Source of the DNA: Roseiarcus sp963813555
GTDB taxonomy: Bacteria; Pseudomonadota; Alphaproteobacteria; Rhizobiales; Beijerinckiaceae
Direction of reading: 5' to 3'
Length of the DNA stretch: 64,000 bases
Assembly (NCBI GenBank): GCA_963813555.1
Contig: CAWEZX010000011.1
Location: 248,001-312,000 of the forward strand
Numbering within the stretch: position 1 is the stretch's first letter; each line of letters begins with the position of its first letter. Below the pieces are notes generated by a model. The model saw only the letters and a list, made by a program, of their open reading frames with translations. It was not told the DNA's origin and made no database searches. Positions 8,468 through 17,992 of the stretch are shown here, piece after piece. The translations under genes and the position numbers were made by a program.

Positions 8468-9466
8468 CTAACGTGCCGAAGCCGGCGAACCGGTGCGGAG
8501 TTTCACGTCCGGCGCGTCCCGTTCCTCCGCCGCCAACTTCTCGCTGACGATCAGAAACTGCGCGGCGGTCGAGGCGGCGATCACCGCCGGGTCCTTGGAT
8601 TCGAGGCCCGGAACCCCGATCGGGCAGACAAGACGGGCAAGCTGGACCTCCGTAAGGCCCGCGGCGCGCATCTGGCTCAAGAATCGCGCCCGTTTCGTCG
8701 CCGAGCCGATGAGGCCGACATAGCCGAAGCGCTCGACCCTCAGCGCCTCGGCGACGATTTCGAGGTCGAGCGCGTGTGAATGCGTCATCACGATGACGAT
8801 CGCGCCATCGGGCGCGCTCGCGACCTCGGCGGCAGGCTCCGGCGCATGAATGAGCGTGACGTTCGCGGGTGCATGCGCCGGAAAAGCGTCGCGCCTCGGG
8901 TCGATCCAGCGCACCGCGAAAGGCAGCGGCGCGAGCGCGAGCGCCAGTGCCCGCCCCACGTGGCCGGCGCCGAACAGATAGACTGCGCGCGCAGGCACGC
9001 CGAACTGTTCCGTCCAGCTCTCGGCGAGACGCGCCAACCTACGCTCGCCCGCGCTTGACCCGAGGGTGCGCTGAACCCGTCCGTCCGGCCCCAAGCGCGC
9101 GCTGAGCGTCGCTGAACCGCCGCTTTCAGCAATCGCCAATACCGAAAGATCATCGAGATCGCGCTTATCGAACGTCTCGACTCGCCATTCGACGCGCCCG
9201 CCGCAACACTGGCCAAGCTCGGGCCCAAGAGCGAGAGACCGGCGCCGTGCTTGCCCGCGGCCTGTTCTCAGAGCCTCGTTTGCCGCTTCGAGCGCGGCAA
9301 ACTCGAGCGCCCCGCCGCCGATGGTGCCGTGGAAGCCGCCCGACGGCCGCACCACCATCCGCACGCCCGCTTCGCGCGGGCTCGAACCCTCGACCCGCGC
9401 GAGCGTCACCAGCGCCGCAGAGCCCTCGGCTTCGATCGCATCGATGAGGCGGCGGAAGGCCCTCAT
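8468..9466 (-). CDS. xdhC: Xanthine dehydrogenase accessory protein XdhC
   Basis: A 332-residue protein of the XdhC/CoxI family, a cytoplasmic chaperone that binds the molybdenum cofactor and helps insert its sulfurated form into xanthine dehydrogenase. The N-terminal XdhC_CoxI domain shows EGSSPREAGVRMVV and GTIGGGALE. The C-terminal Rossmann domain shows YLFGAGHVGRALA and the motif GLIGSATKRARF. It is the last gene of the leftward xdhA-xdhB-xdhC set and starts 10 bases after the xdhB stop, so co-transcription is likely. Confidence 0.92.
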   Translation of the reverse strand: MRAFRRLIDAIEAEGSAALVTLARVEGSSPREAGVRMVVRPSGGFHGTIGGGALEFAALEAANEALRTGRGQARRRSLALGPELGQCCGGRVEWRVETFDKRDLDDLSVLAIAESGGSATLSARLGPDGRVQRTLGSSAGERRLARLAESWTEQFGVPARAVYLFGAGHVGRALALALAPLPFAVRWIDPRRDAFPAHAPANVTLIHAPEPAAEVASAPDGAIVIVMTHSHALDLEIVAEALRVERFGYVGLIGSATKRARFLSQMRAAGLTEVQLARLVCPIGVPGLESKDPAVIAASTAAQFLIVSEKLAAEERDAPDVKLRTGSPASAR

Positions 9467-9476
9467 GGCGACACTC

Positions 9477-11795
9477 TCAAGGCCCGTTCAGCGAGGTGAC
9501 CGCCTTGAGGATCGATTCCGGCGTGCAGGGCGGATCGAGCTTCGGTTGACCCCTCGGATTGTTTGCGTGCACCGCGTCGAGAATGGCGGAGTATACCGAT
9601 ATTCCGTGCATCAACGGCGGCTCGCCCACGGCCTTCGAACGGTAGATGCTGAACGTCGGATTGGGGCGCGTGAAAAGCCGCGTGTTGAAGATTGGCGGCG
9701 TGTCGGAGGCGACGGGGATCTTATATGTCGCGGGCGCGTGCGTCTGCAGCAGCCCGTTAGCGTCGTAGACAAGCTCCTCGGTCGTCAGCCAGCCCATGCC
9801 TTGAATGAATGCCCCTTCGACCTGTCCCATGTCGATGCCCGGATTGATGGAAGCGCCGACATCGTGCAATAGGTCGGCGCGCAAGACCCGCATTTCGCCG
9901 GTCAGGGTGTCGATCGCGACTTCCGAGCAGGCGGCGCCGTAGGCGAAGTAGGAGAACGGCCGCCCTTTTGCCCTGAGGCGATCCCAATGAATCTCCGGCG
10001 TCTTGTAATAGCCGGCGTGCGACAGTTGCACCCGCCCCAGCCGGCAGGCCTTGGCGAGCTCGCCGAAACTCATCGAAATGTTGCCCGCGAAGACCCGTCC
10101 GTCGCGGAACTCGATCGCCTCGGGCGTGACCTTCCACGAATCAGCGGCAAAAGCCGCCATTCTCTGCTTGATCGTGCCGGCGGCGATCTTCGCCGCCATG
10201 CCGTTGAGATCGGTCCCTGACGAAGCGGCAGTCGGCGAGGCGTTGGGAACCTTGGCCGTATTGGTTGCGGTTATGCGCACGAAATGCAGCGGCACGCCGA
10301 ACTCCTCGGCCACAATCTGCGCCACCTTGGTGAACAGTCCCTGTCCCATCTCCGTCCCGCCGTGGTTGAGATGGATCGAACCGTCGGAATAGACATGCAC
10401 CAGCGCGCCAGCCTGATTAAGCGGGATCAGCGTGAACGAGATGCCGAACATGACCGGCGTCAGCGCAATGCCCCGCTTGATGACACGGCTCGTGGCGTTG
10501 AAAGCCGTAATCCGCTCGCGGCGGGCGCGATAGCCGCTCGAGACCTCCAATTCGTCGATGATTGTGCGCTGGGTTTCATAGTCCTCGACCGCCTGACCGT
10601 AGGGCGTGCGATCGAAGCCCCCTCGCAAGAGATTGGCCTTGCGGACATCAAGCGGATCGGCGCCGCGCTCGCGTGCAATCGCGTCCATTACGCGCTCGAT
10701 GGCGATCATGCCTTGCGGGCCGCCGAAGCCGCGAAAGGCGGTGTTGGAGACGGTATTGGTCTTGAGCCGGCGCGACAGGATCGAGACGTCGGGTAACCAA
10801 TAGCCGTTGCCAGCGTGAAACATCGCGCGGTCGCAGACGCCCGGTGACAGATCCGCGGAGCAGCCGCAGCGCGCATTGAGCGCGACGTCATAGCCGGCGA
10901 CGATGCCGCGATCGTCGTAACCCACCCGCCAATCGGCCCGGAAATCGTGGCGTTTGCCGGTAAGGGCGAAATCATCATCCCGATCAAGGCGTATCTTGCA
11001 AGGCCGCTCCGTCACACGCGCGGCGAGCGCGGCGATCGCCGCCCAGGCGCAGGCCTGGCTCTCCTTGCCGCCGAAGCCTCCGCCCATGCGGCGCGTTTCG
11101 ACGGTGACGAAAGCATCCGGTATGCCAAGGATGCGGGCGACGATGTGCTGCGTCTCGGTCGGATCCTGCGTCGAAGCGTGCACCGTCATCTCGTCGCCTT
11201 CGCCAGGAAAGGCGAATGAGGCCTGCCCTTCGAGGTAAAAATGCTCCTGCCCGCCGATCGAAAGCTGGCCCTCCAGCCGGTGCGCGGATTTGTCGATCGC
11301 CGCGGCAGCGTCGCCGCGACCGAAGGCGTAATCGTCCTGCACGCGCGCGCAAGTTGCGAGCGCGTCGGCGATCGTAACCAATGGCGTATTCGCCTCGATG
11401 TCGACCTTGGCGAGCCGCGCCGCCCGCCGCGCTTCGTCGCGGCTGCGGGCGACGACGGCGAACAGCGCCTGGCCGTGGAATATCACCTCTTCGTCGACGA
11501 ACAACGGCTCGTCGGCGAAAACCGGCGCGACGTCGTTCTTGCCCGGAATATCAGCGGCCGTCAGGACGGCGACGACGCCCGGCGCGGCGCGGACCGCCTC
11601 CAGACCCAGCCTTTTCAATTTGCCACAGGCCTTGCCCGCCATGCCGATCGCGATGTGCAGCGTGCCTTCTGGCTCGCGAATATCGTCGACGTAGTTGGCG
11701 GCGCCCTGCACATGAAGCACGGCGGAATCATGCGGCAGCGGCTTGTGAACGACCGCGGTCGCGAGAGCGACGCCGGCGATGTCAACCGACGACAT
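9477..11795 (-). CDS. xdhB: Xanthine dehydrogenase molybdopterin-binding subunit
   Basis: About 772 residues with the aldehyde oxidase/xanthine dehydrogenase a/b hammerhead domain first and the large Mo-pterin domain after. The active-site region NTAFRGFGGPQGM carries the substrate-binding Arg, TAASSGTDLNGMA follows, and KAVGEPPLMHG carries the catalytic Glu. The enzyme hydroxylates hypoxanthine and xanthine to urate. I prefer the start at 11795 (MSSVDIAGVALA), which overlaps the xdhA stop by 14 bases and suggests translational coupling. An in-frame ATG at 11822 lies deeper inside xdhA. Confidence 0.92.
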   Translation of the reverse strand: MSSVDIAGVALATAVVHKPLPHDSAVLHVQGAANYVDDIREPEGTLHIAIGMAGKACGKLKRLGLEAVRAAPGVVAVLTAADIPGKNDVAPVFADEPLFVDEEVIFHGQALFAVVARSRDEARRAARLAKVDIEANTPLVTIADALATCARVQDDYAFGRGDAAAAIDKSAHRLEGQLSIGGQEHFYLEGQASFAFPGEGDEMTVHASTQDPTETQHIVARILGIPDAFVTVETRRMGGGFGGKESQACAWAAIAALAARVTERPCKIRLDRDDDFALTGKRHDFRADWRVGYDDRGIVAGYDVALNARCGCSADLSPGVCDRAMFHAGNGYWLPDVSILSRRLKTNTVSNTAFRGFGGPQGMIAIERVMDAIARERGADPLDVRKANLLRGGFDRTPYGQAVEDYETQRTIIDELEVSSGYRARRERITAFNATSRVIKRGIALTPVMFGISFTLIPLNQAGALVHVYSDGSIHLNHGGTEMGQGLFTKVAQIVAEEFGVPLHFVRITATNTAKVPNASPTAASSGTDLNGMAAKIAAGTIKQRMAAFAADSWKVTPEAIEFRDGRVFAGNISMSFGELAKACRLGRVQLSHAGYYKTPEIHWDRLRAKGRPFSYFAYGAACSEVAIDTLTGEMRVLRADLLHDVGASINPGIDMGQVEGAFIQGMGWLTTEELVYDANGLLQTHAPATYKIPVASDTPPIFNTRLFTRPNPTFSIYRSKAVGEPPLMHGISVYSAILDAVHANNPRGQPKLDPPCTPESILKAVTSLNGP

Positions 11796-13272
11796 CGAGC
11801 GCTCCAATCCGAGTCGGCGCACTTCCGCCAGAGATCTCCATGAGCGCCTTCTCGAGGAGGTTGGCGGCGACGGTCATGCGATAGGCCGCGCTCGCACGCT
11901 GGTCAGTCAGGGGCGAGAAGTCTCGCGTCAGGGCGGCACAGGCCGCACGCCAACTCGCTGGCTCGTCGAGACTCGCCCCGGCAAGCGCACGCTCGGCGTT
12001 CGCGGCGCGCTTCGGTGTCGCCGCCATGCCGCCGCAGGCGATGCGGGCGCCGACGATTTTCCGCCCCTCGACCTCAATGCGCGCCGCGAGCATGACGGCG
12101 GAAATATCCTCGTCGAAGCGCTTGGACACCTTGAAAGCGCGGTAGCGCTGGTGGGCCGCGAGTGGCGGCGCCTCGACCCCCACTACAAACTCGCCGGGAC
12201 CGCGGTCCTGCTTGCCATAAGCGACGAAAAAGTCTTCCAGCGGCAGCATGCGGGTCTCGGCGCCTTTGCGCAAGATGACCCTGCCCCCAAGCGCGATCAG
12301 GGCGGGCGCCAGATCGCCGATCGGCGAGCCGTTGGCGATATTGCCGCCAACCGTTCCGCTCGCGCGAACCTGTTTCGAGCCGAAACGACGCAATAGCTCG
12401 CTCAAATCGAGATGAATGGCGCCAAGCAAAGGGACGGCGTCTTCGAGCGACAGGCTCGCCCCAAGCGAGAGCGCGCCGTCTGGGCTCTTGCCGAGGTCGC
12501 CCAAGCCCGCGACTCCGCCAAGCCAGATCACGCGTTTCAGGTCGCGCAATTGCTTGGTGATCCAAAGCCCGACATCGGTCGCCCCGCCGACCAGGGTCGC
12601 ATCGGAAAAGCGCGCATAAAGCGAGGCAAGCGAATCGAGACTCGCCGGCGCCGCGAAGAACGCGGCCTCGTCGCCGACGAACACGTCCCTGCTATCAGCG
12701 AGCACGGCGAGCGCCTCGGCGCGTTGTCGCGCCGTCGCCGCAAATCGGTCGGCTGGCGCGCCGGTGCAGGTCTCCAACGCCGCCGCGATGATCGGACGAT
12801 AGCCGGTGCATCGGCAGAGATTGCCCGCGAGCTGGTCACAGGCCCCGGCGTAGGTCAGAGGAGCGCCGGAGTGGTAGGCGGCGAACAGGCTCATCACGAT
12901 GCCAGGCGTACAGAAGCCGCACTGCGAGCCATGAGTGTCGACCATCGCCCGCTGCACTGGATGGAGTTCGCCCCCACAGGCGAGATCCTCGATCGTGATG
13001 AGCTCCGCGCCGTCGAGCTGGCCCAACAGCAAAATGCAGGCGTTGAACGGCTGATACGTAAGCCGGCCCTCCCTTAGCCGCGCCAGAACCACCGTGCAGG
13101 CGCCGCAATCCCCTTCGGCGCAGCCCTCTTTCGTTCCCTTTGCTCCCATCTCCTCGCGCAGCCAGTCAAGGACAGTCGCGCGTGGGGAGAAGCGGTGGAG
13201 CGCGACATCCCCGCCCCGAAATCGAAAGCGCAGCGCGTCGCGCGCGACGATCGGTCTGGCCTCAAACGACAT
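11782..13272 (-). CDS. xdhA: Xanthine dehydrogenase small subunit (2Fe-2S and FAD)
   Basis: A 496-residue subunit. The N-terminal ferredoxin-type 2Fe-2S domain contains CAEGDCGACTVV. The second 2Fe-2S domain contains GSQCGFCTPG and NLCRCTGYRPI. The central FAD domain has LVGGATDVGLW and SGTVGGNIANGSPIGD. The C-terminal CO-dehydrogenase flavoprotein domain has KRFDEDISAVM. It passes electrons from the molybdenum site in XdhB to NAD. First gene of the xdhABC operon. The upstream gap to thrS is about 120 bases. Confidence 0.93.
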   Translation of the reverse strand: MSFEARPIVARDALRFRFRGGDVALHRFSPRATVLDWLREEMGAKGTKEGCAEGDCGACTVVLARLREGRLTYQPFNACILLLGQLDGAELITIEDLACGGELHPVQRAMVDTHGSQCGFCTPGIVMSLFAAYHSGAPLTYAGACDQLAGNLCRCTGYRPIIAAALETCTGAPADRFAATARQRAEALAVLADSRDVFVGDEAAFFAAPASLDSLASLYARFSDATLVGGATDVGLWITKQLRDLKRVIWLGGVAGLGDLGKSPDGALSLGASLSLEDAVPLLGAIHLDLSELLRRFGSKQVRASGTVGGNIANGSPIGDLAPALIALGGRVILRKGAETRMLPLEDFFVAYGKQDRGPGEFVVGVEAPPLAAHQRYRAFKVSKRFDEDISAVMLAARIEVEGRKIVGARIACGGMAATPKRAANAERALAGASLDEPASWRAACAALTRDFSPLTDQRASAAYRMTVAANLLEKALMEISGGSAPTRIGALDVVG

Positions 13273-13394
13273 AGTCGCTCCTTGACCCCTCCACCTATCA
13301 TGGAGCTTTTGCGGTCAAAACGGAAGGAGGCAAAGTGGCGCCGGGCGCCCCCATCAAGCCAATCGGCTGGCCTGCCGTCCGGCCCAACCCGGGA

Positions 13395-15353
13395 TCATCC
13401 TCGCAGGTCCGGCGGCACAGCCTCGCTGGCCAGCGCCTCGAGCGCTTCTTCAACCCCCATCGACGCTTGCGCGTTGGAGCCGAGGCGGCGCAAGGACACG
13501 GTGTTTTCGCCTGCTTCCTTGCGGCCGAGAGCGATGAGGACGGGAACCTTCGCCAACGAGTGTTCGCGCACTTTGTAGTTGATCTTCTCGTTTCGCAGGT
13601 CGGTCTCGACTCTCAGGCCCCGCTTCTTCGCCGCGGCTGCAAACCAACTCGCGGCGTCGTCGGCGTCGCTGGTGATCGTGCATACGACGATCTGCACCGG
13701 CGCGAGCCATAGCGGCAGGTGGCCGGCGTGATGTTCGAGCAAAATGCCAATGAAGCGCTCCATCGAGCCGCAGATGGCGCGATGGATCATCACCGGCGTC
13801 GTCTTTTCGCTGTTGCCCGCAATATAGAACGCGCCGAAGCGCTCCGGCAGGTTGAAGTCGACTTGCGTCGTGCCGCACTGCCAGTCGCGGCCGATAGCGT
13901 CGCGCAGCACATATTCGAATTTCGGCCCGTAGAAAGCGCCCTCGCCCGGGTTGAGCGCGGTCGTGACGACGTTGCCGTGGCGCAGCCGGATCTCGTCCAG
14001 CACACGCGTCATCACCGCCTCGGCGTGATCCCACATGGCGTCGGCGCCCACGCGCTTCTCGGGGCGAGTGGAGAGCTTCACCACGATCCGATCGAAACCG
14101 AAATGGCCGTAGACCGACAAGATCAGCTCATTGATCTTATGGCACTCCTCGGCGAGCTGCTCTTCGGTGCAGAAGATATGGGCGTCGTCCTGGGTAAAGG
14201 CGCGAACCCGCATCAGGCCGTGCAGGGCTCCCGACGGCTCGTAGCGGTTCACGGCGCCAAACTCGGCGAATCGCAACGGCAGCTCGCGGTAGGAGCGGAG
14301 CCCGTGCTTGAAGATCTGCACGTGGCCGGGGCAGTTCATGGGTTTCAGCGCGTAGACGCGCAAATCCTCGGTCTCGGCCTCATCGCCAGCCGGGCGGCAC
14401 ATGAACATGCTCTCGCGATACCAGCCCCAATGCCCGGAGATCTCCCATAGGTGTTTGTCGAGCACCTGCGGCGCGTTAACTTCCTGATAGTCGGCGGCCA
14501 GACGCCGGCGCATATAGGCGACCAGGATCTGGAACAGGGTCCAGCCTTTCGGGTGCCAGAAGATCGAGCCCGGCCCTTCCTCCTGGGTATGGAACAGGTC
14601 CATCTCGCGGGCGAGCTTGCGATGATCGCGCTTCTCGGCCTCCTCGAGCTGTTTCAGATAGGCGTCGAGCTCTTCTTTCTTTGCGAATGCGGTCGCATAG
14701 ATGCGCGACAACATCGGCCTCGTCGAATCGCCGCGCCAATAGGCGCCCGCCACCTTCATCAGCTTGAAGGCGTCGCCGACCTTTCCGGTCGACGTCATGT
14801 GCGGCCCGCGGCAAAGGTCGGTCCACTCGCCCTGGCTATAGAGCTTCACCTCCTGATCGGAGGGAATGGCGTCGATCAACTCGATCTTGAACGCTTCGCC
14901 TTTCTTTTCGAACAGGCTCTTCGCCTCCGCGCGCGAGACCACGCGCTTGGAAAGAGGCTTGTCGCGAGCGATGACCTCGCGCATCCGCTTTTCGATGGCC
15001 GGAAAGTCCTCGGGCGTGAACGGCTGGTTGCGGAAGAAGTCGTAGTAGAAACCGTTCTCGATCACCGGGCCAATGGTGACCTGCGTTCCTGGCCAGAGCG
15101 ACTGCACGGCTTCGGCGAGAACGTGCGCCGCGTCGTGGCGGATGAGTTCGAGCGCCCGCGGATCGTCGCGCCCGACAAACTCGAGCGCTGCGTCCTCGTT
15201 GATCGCATCCGCTAGATCGGCAAGCTCGCCATTGCGGACCATCGCCACAGTCCGCTTGGCGAGAGAGGGGGAAATCGATTTGGCGATTTCGAGGCCCGTG
15301 ACGCCGGGCTCATACGGGCGCTGCGCGCCATCGGGAAAGGTGACATGGATCAT
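13395..15353 (-). CDS. thrS: Threonine-tRNA ligase
   Basis: A 652-residue class II aminoacyl-tRNA synthetase. Domains in order are TGS (MIHVTFPDGAQRPYEPG), the editing domain with HDAAHVLAE, the catalytic core with zinc ligands in MNCPGHV, AHIFC and HRAICGSMERF, and the C-terminal anticodon-binding domain (LRVETDLRNEKINYKVREH). Full length for the family. It lies alone on the minus strand between xdhA and a PPOX-type gene. I saw no T-box or attenuator upstream. Confidence 0.96.
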   Translation of the reverse strand: MIHVTFPDGAQRPYEPGVTGLEIAKSISPSLAKRTVAMVRNGELADLADAINEDAALEFVGRDDPRALELIRHDAAHVLAEAVQSLWPGTQVTIGPVIENGFYYDFFRNQPFTPEDFPAIEKRMREVIARDKPLSKRVVSRAEAKSLFEKKGEAFKIELIDAIPSDQEVKLYSQGEWTDLCRGPHMTSTGKVGDAFKLMKVAGAYWRGDSTRPMLSRIYATAFAKKEELDAYLKQLEEAEKRDHRKLAREMDLFHTQEEGPGSIFWHPKGWTLFQILVAYMRRRLAADYQEVNAPQVLDKHLWEISGHWGWYRESMFMCRPAGDEAETEDLRVYALKPMNCPGHVQIFKHGLRSYRELPLRFAEFGAVNRYEPSGALHGLMRVRAFTQDDAHIFCTEEQLAEECHKINELILSVYGHFGFDRIVVKLSTRPEKRVGADAMWDHAEAVMTRVLDEIRLRHGNVVTTALNPGEGAFYGPKFEYVLRDAIGRDWQCGTTQVDFNLPERFGAFYIAGNSEKTTPVMIHRAICGSMERFIGILLEHHAGHLPLWLAPVQIVVCTITSDADDAASWFAAAAKKRGLRVETDLRNEKINYKVREHSLAKVPVLIALGRKEAGENTVSLRRLGSNAQASMGVEEALEALASEAVPPDLRG

Positions 15354-15473
15354 CGAGGCTCCTTGAGCTCACTCGCCGACACCAATCGGCGTAAGCATGG
15401 GGGCCCGCGTATAAACGTCGACGACGGTCAGGGCAATGGGCGAAGAGCCAGGGAGTTCCCGCGGATCCGGCTG

Positions 15474-15890
15474 CTAGAGCCTGAACTCCTCGACGACCGG
15501 GGGACCAGCGGCGTAGTTGGAGTATCGTATCCACTTTGGCCGCACGACGACATAGGCGATGTTGGGCCAATTCTCGCGAGCGCGGGCGTCCGGCCATTCG
15601 CGGAAATAGGCCGCCTTGGCGGTCGCCAAGTCGTCACCGACCGGCCGACGGGCCGGGCCTTCGATCTGAAGAGAAATGTTGTCGTCCCAACCGATGACGA
15701 GCGCGGCCGCAGGATTGCGCGCCAGATTGACGGCCTTGCGACTGATCGACAGAGTGTCGAAGACGACCTCGTTTGCCTGCGTCAACGCGAAGCCCATGAG
15801 CGCCGCCTCGGGCGCGCCGGATTCGTTGACCGTCGACACGACGAGATACCGCTTACGCTTAGCGATGTCGAAAACCTGTTCGAGCGTCAT
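15474..15890 (-). CDS. Pyridoxamine 5'-phosphate oxidase-fold (flavin-binding) protein
   Basis: A 138-residue single-domain protein of the PNPOx-like split-barrel superfamily. It contains YLVVSTVNESGAPEAALMGF and NPAAALVIGWDDNISLQIEG, the strand pattern that binds FMN or F420-like cofactors. Substrate is unknown; such small members are often annotated as general stress proteins. It is divergent from the acylphosphatase gene with about 70 bases between the two starts, where a shared promoter region would lie. Confidence 0.78.
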   Translation of the reverse strand: MTLEQVFDIAKRKRYLVVSTVNESGAPEAALMGFALTQANEVVFDTLSISRKAVNLARNPAAALVIGWDDNISLQIEGPARRPVGDDLATAKAAYFREWPDARARENWPNIAYVVVRPKWIRYSNYAAGPPVVEEFRL

Positions 15891-15963
15891 GAGCGCCTCC
15901 GCATCCGGCGCGCCCGATCATCGACCGATCGGGCCGCATTGTCCGATAGGATGATAACGCACC

Positions 15964-16260
15964 ATGACCGAAACTGGCGCCATTGTCCGGCGCGTTCTCG
16001 TCGACGGCGCCGTTCAGGGCGTCGGTTATCGCGAATTCACCCGCCGCGCCGCCCTGAGGCTCAGCGTCACCGGCTGGGTGCGCAACCGGTCCGACGCCGC
16101 GGTCGAGGCGCTGGTTCGGGGCTCGCCGGCCGCCGTCGAAGCCCTCATCGACGAAATGCGCAAAGGACCAAGATTTGCCGTGGTCGACAGGCTGAGCGTG
16201 ACCGAGCACGACGAGACGCATCACGACACCGGGACGTTCATCATCCGGTCAACGGAGTAG
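15964..16260 (+). CDS. Acylphosphatase
   Basis: A 98-residue protein with the two family signatures: VQGVGYREFTRRAA, carrying the phosphate-binding Arg, and GWVRNRSDAAVEAL, carrying the catalytic Asn. It hydrolyses acyl phosphates such as acetyl or carbamoyl phosphate in the cytoplasm. The ATG at 15964 gives the full usual length. It is a single-gene unit followed by a convergent small gene. Confidence 0.93.
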   Translation: MTETGAIVRRVLVDGAVQGVGYREFTRRAALRLSVTGWVRNRSDAAVEALVRGSPAAVEALIDEMRKGPRFAVVDRLSVTEHDETHHDTGTFIIRSTE

Positions 16261-16293
16261 CGAGCCAGGCGCGGGACGCCCGCCGAAACCCGA

Positions 16294-16470
16294 TCAGCCG
16301 CGGCGCGCTGGCTTGCCAGGCGCGGGACGCTTCGCCCGCGCCGGGCCGCCGGCCGAGGTCGGCGTGTTGGAGGGCGGATCGCTGGCGGGAAAGGACTCCT
16401 CGAGCTCCTCGTCGAGCTTTTCCTCTGCTTCGGCGCGCGACTTGCGCGGCGGCTTTCGAGGCTCTTTCAT
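16294..16470 (-). CDS. Small conserved protein with an ESFPASDPPS motif
   Basis: A 58-residue hydrophilic protein from the start MKEPRKPPRKSRAEAEEKLD. It contains LDEELEESFPASDPPS, a short motif I have met at the end of many small proteobacterial proteins of unknown role, and a basic Pro/Ala tail. An upstream in-frame ATG at 16566 would add a poorly conserved, Arg-rich stretch; I prefer the inner start. No function is proposed. Confidence 0.6.
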   Translation of the reverse strand: MKEPRKPPRKSRAEAEEKLDEELEESFPASDPPSNTPTSAGGPARAKRPAPGKPARRG

Positions 16471-16936
16471 CTGGGCGTCTCCGTGGAGGGACTTCGGAGA
16501 AGTGCGCCGCCTCGTCGGTCTTTCGCGCCTCGGAGGGGCCAGATCCATATAGGCCGTCACGGCCACGGAAGCGAGGCCAGGGCGGGGTAAACCCGCGGGG
16601 GACCGCGCGCCAATCTATGGTCTTGACGCCAGTGTACGATTCTGCACGCGACTTAAGCTTTTCAATCGCTTAAGCGCCCTTATCTGCAACTCGAAAAAAT
16701 ACTCGGCCCGAGGGTGCTCGAAATATTATACATATGTTTGATGTAATCTATTTCCGCCGGTGTGCTGGCAAAGCCCCTTGCTCCAAGAGTGAAGTTTCGG
16801 CCGACGGCCTGGAGCTTCGCCGCGCCCGGCGAACTGAAAAGAGCGAAGACGGACGCGCCGCCGGAATTTGTTTGGCATGGCGCAGCGAACAGGCCCATAG
16901 TCCGACCGGCGGGAAGCCGGCAGGAAGATCCCCGAT
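16471..16936. other. Intergenic region holding repeat copy B
   Basis: This region lies between two divergent small genes. It contains the second copy of the 62-nt repeat (16632-16693), followed at about 16710-16750 by an AT-rich patch with a CTCGGCCCGAG palindrome. No supported gene is present here. Confidence 0.55.
16632..16693 (+). repeat. 62-nt dispersed intergenic repeat, copy B
   Basis: It starts GTGTACGATTCTGCACGCG and ends CCTTATCTGCAACTCG, with the same 62-base length as copies A and C. Its variable core contains CTTAAGC, a nine-base loop and GCTTAAG, a perfect seven-base-pair stem, the best hairpin among the three copies. Confidence 0.8.
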
Positions 16937-17131
16937 ATGACGCTCGAATTCACGGTTGGCATCAACGTCGCCGGCGACCGGCAAAGCGTGACCGTGTCTG
17001 CAGAGGACGCCTTGATCGCGGCGCTCAAGGTGAAGCACGAAACGCCGCAAGCGATCATCAATTACGTGCGGCGCAGCAACAGACGCGGCGATCGCCGCCA
17101 CCCGCATAAATCGATCGCTACCGCCGGATGA
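16937..17131 (+). CDS. Small hypothetical protein
   Basis: 64 residues starting MTLEFTVGINVAGDRQSVTV, mixed alpha/beta in appearance, ending in a basic stretch (RRSNRRGDRRHPHKS). The composition and the regular AEDALIAALKVKHETPQAI segment look protein-like, and I believe similar short proteins occur in rhizobial genomes, but I cannot name a family. A weak purine-rich site (GGAAGATCC) precedes the ATG. Confidence 0.5.
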   Translation: MTLEFTVGINVAGDRQSVTVSAEDALIAALKVKHETPQAIINYVRRSNRRGDRRHPHKSIATAG

Positions 17132-17333
17132 CCCGCTCGCTGGCCGTTTACGCGGCCCCCGTCGTCTTTGTCGGAAGGGCGATTGTCTCCAGCGTCGTCA
17201 AGTCGAGGCACGGGACGCGCCGTCGATGTCAAAACCCACGACGTCGCCGGCGGCGTCAAGGTCCACGTTGAGGCCGGGGACCACTTCGCGCGTTTCCGCG
17301 CCAGGGGCGACCTTGCACTACGCCAATAACGCC

Positions 17334-17992
17334 TCAATCCTGTGGCCAGCCTATGCAACCGATGTGCGCGAGAGCTAGGCGAAGTTTCCGTTCGAAAACA
17401 GCAAATGAATTTGTTCTGCGGAGTTCGTCGAGCGATTGCCTCTGCGCGATCGCGGGAAACAACGCACCAACGTTAATTGACCGCCTCCTCCCGCGCACTT
17501 GAATTATCGCTTGCCTGAGAGTTGCTTTTGGATCCGCCAGCCTCTCTGCGTCAGCTGCCGTTGCAGGCAACCCAATTGACCATGGAGTACCTGAGTAGCC
17601 GAGGGTTGCCGTGACTGCCGAACCATCAGCGAGTATCCAAGCCTCTGTCTCTTTGCTCGGCGCAATTACGATACATCTTTCGGGTGGCCACTCGCAGAAT
17701 TCGTGCATCTTCTCGCAGTATGATAACGAGCGCCGCTCCAACGATCTCTCGAGGTTTCGGCCTCCTGCATCAGAATGAATAAAACACAAATGAACGCTTC
17801 CCTCGCTTCGCAAGCCTGTTGTGCGACCTTCTCAACGGCTCCTCGTGCCAATACTACCGCTGGACTACCAGGAATTGACGATTTCCCAATACCGGTTGAT
17901 ACAATTTCTTCCATTAATCTAGGTAAAAGGACATCGAAATAATCCTGATCCGAACCGCCCTCATATAGCACAGCCCAGCTGACATATGTCAT
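17334..17992 (-). pseudogene. TOPRIM-like/DUF4276-like partner of the AAA ATPase, frameshifted
   Basis: The first frame gives SWAVLYEGGSDQDYFDVLLP, with a Glu-Gly motif like the start of TOPRIM-type nucleases. The next frame gives CFIHSDAGGRN and APSKETEAWILAD, matching the later acidic motifs of DUF4276-like proteins. The two frames join if one A is added to the AAAA at 17781-17784, giving FICVFIHSDAGG. The ATG overlaps the ATPase stop as ATGA (17989-17992), so the pair is translationally coupled. Base composition is AT-rich like the ATPase gene. Intact length would be about 219 residues. The family name is tentative. As written the second half is out of frame. Confidence 0.6.

Noticed and set aside
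16264..16330. 16-base direct repeat GCCAGGCGCGGGACGC (16264 and 16315)
   Set aside because: Low-complexity GC-rich sequence, second copy lies in a Pro/Ala/Arg-coding tail; no sign of a mobile unit.
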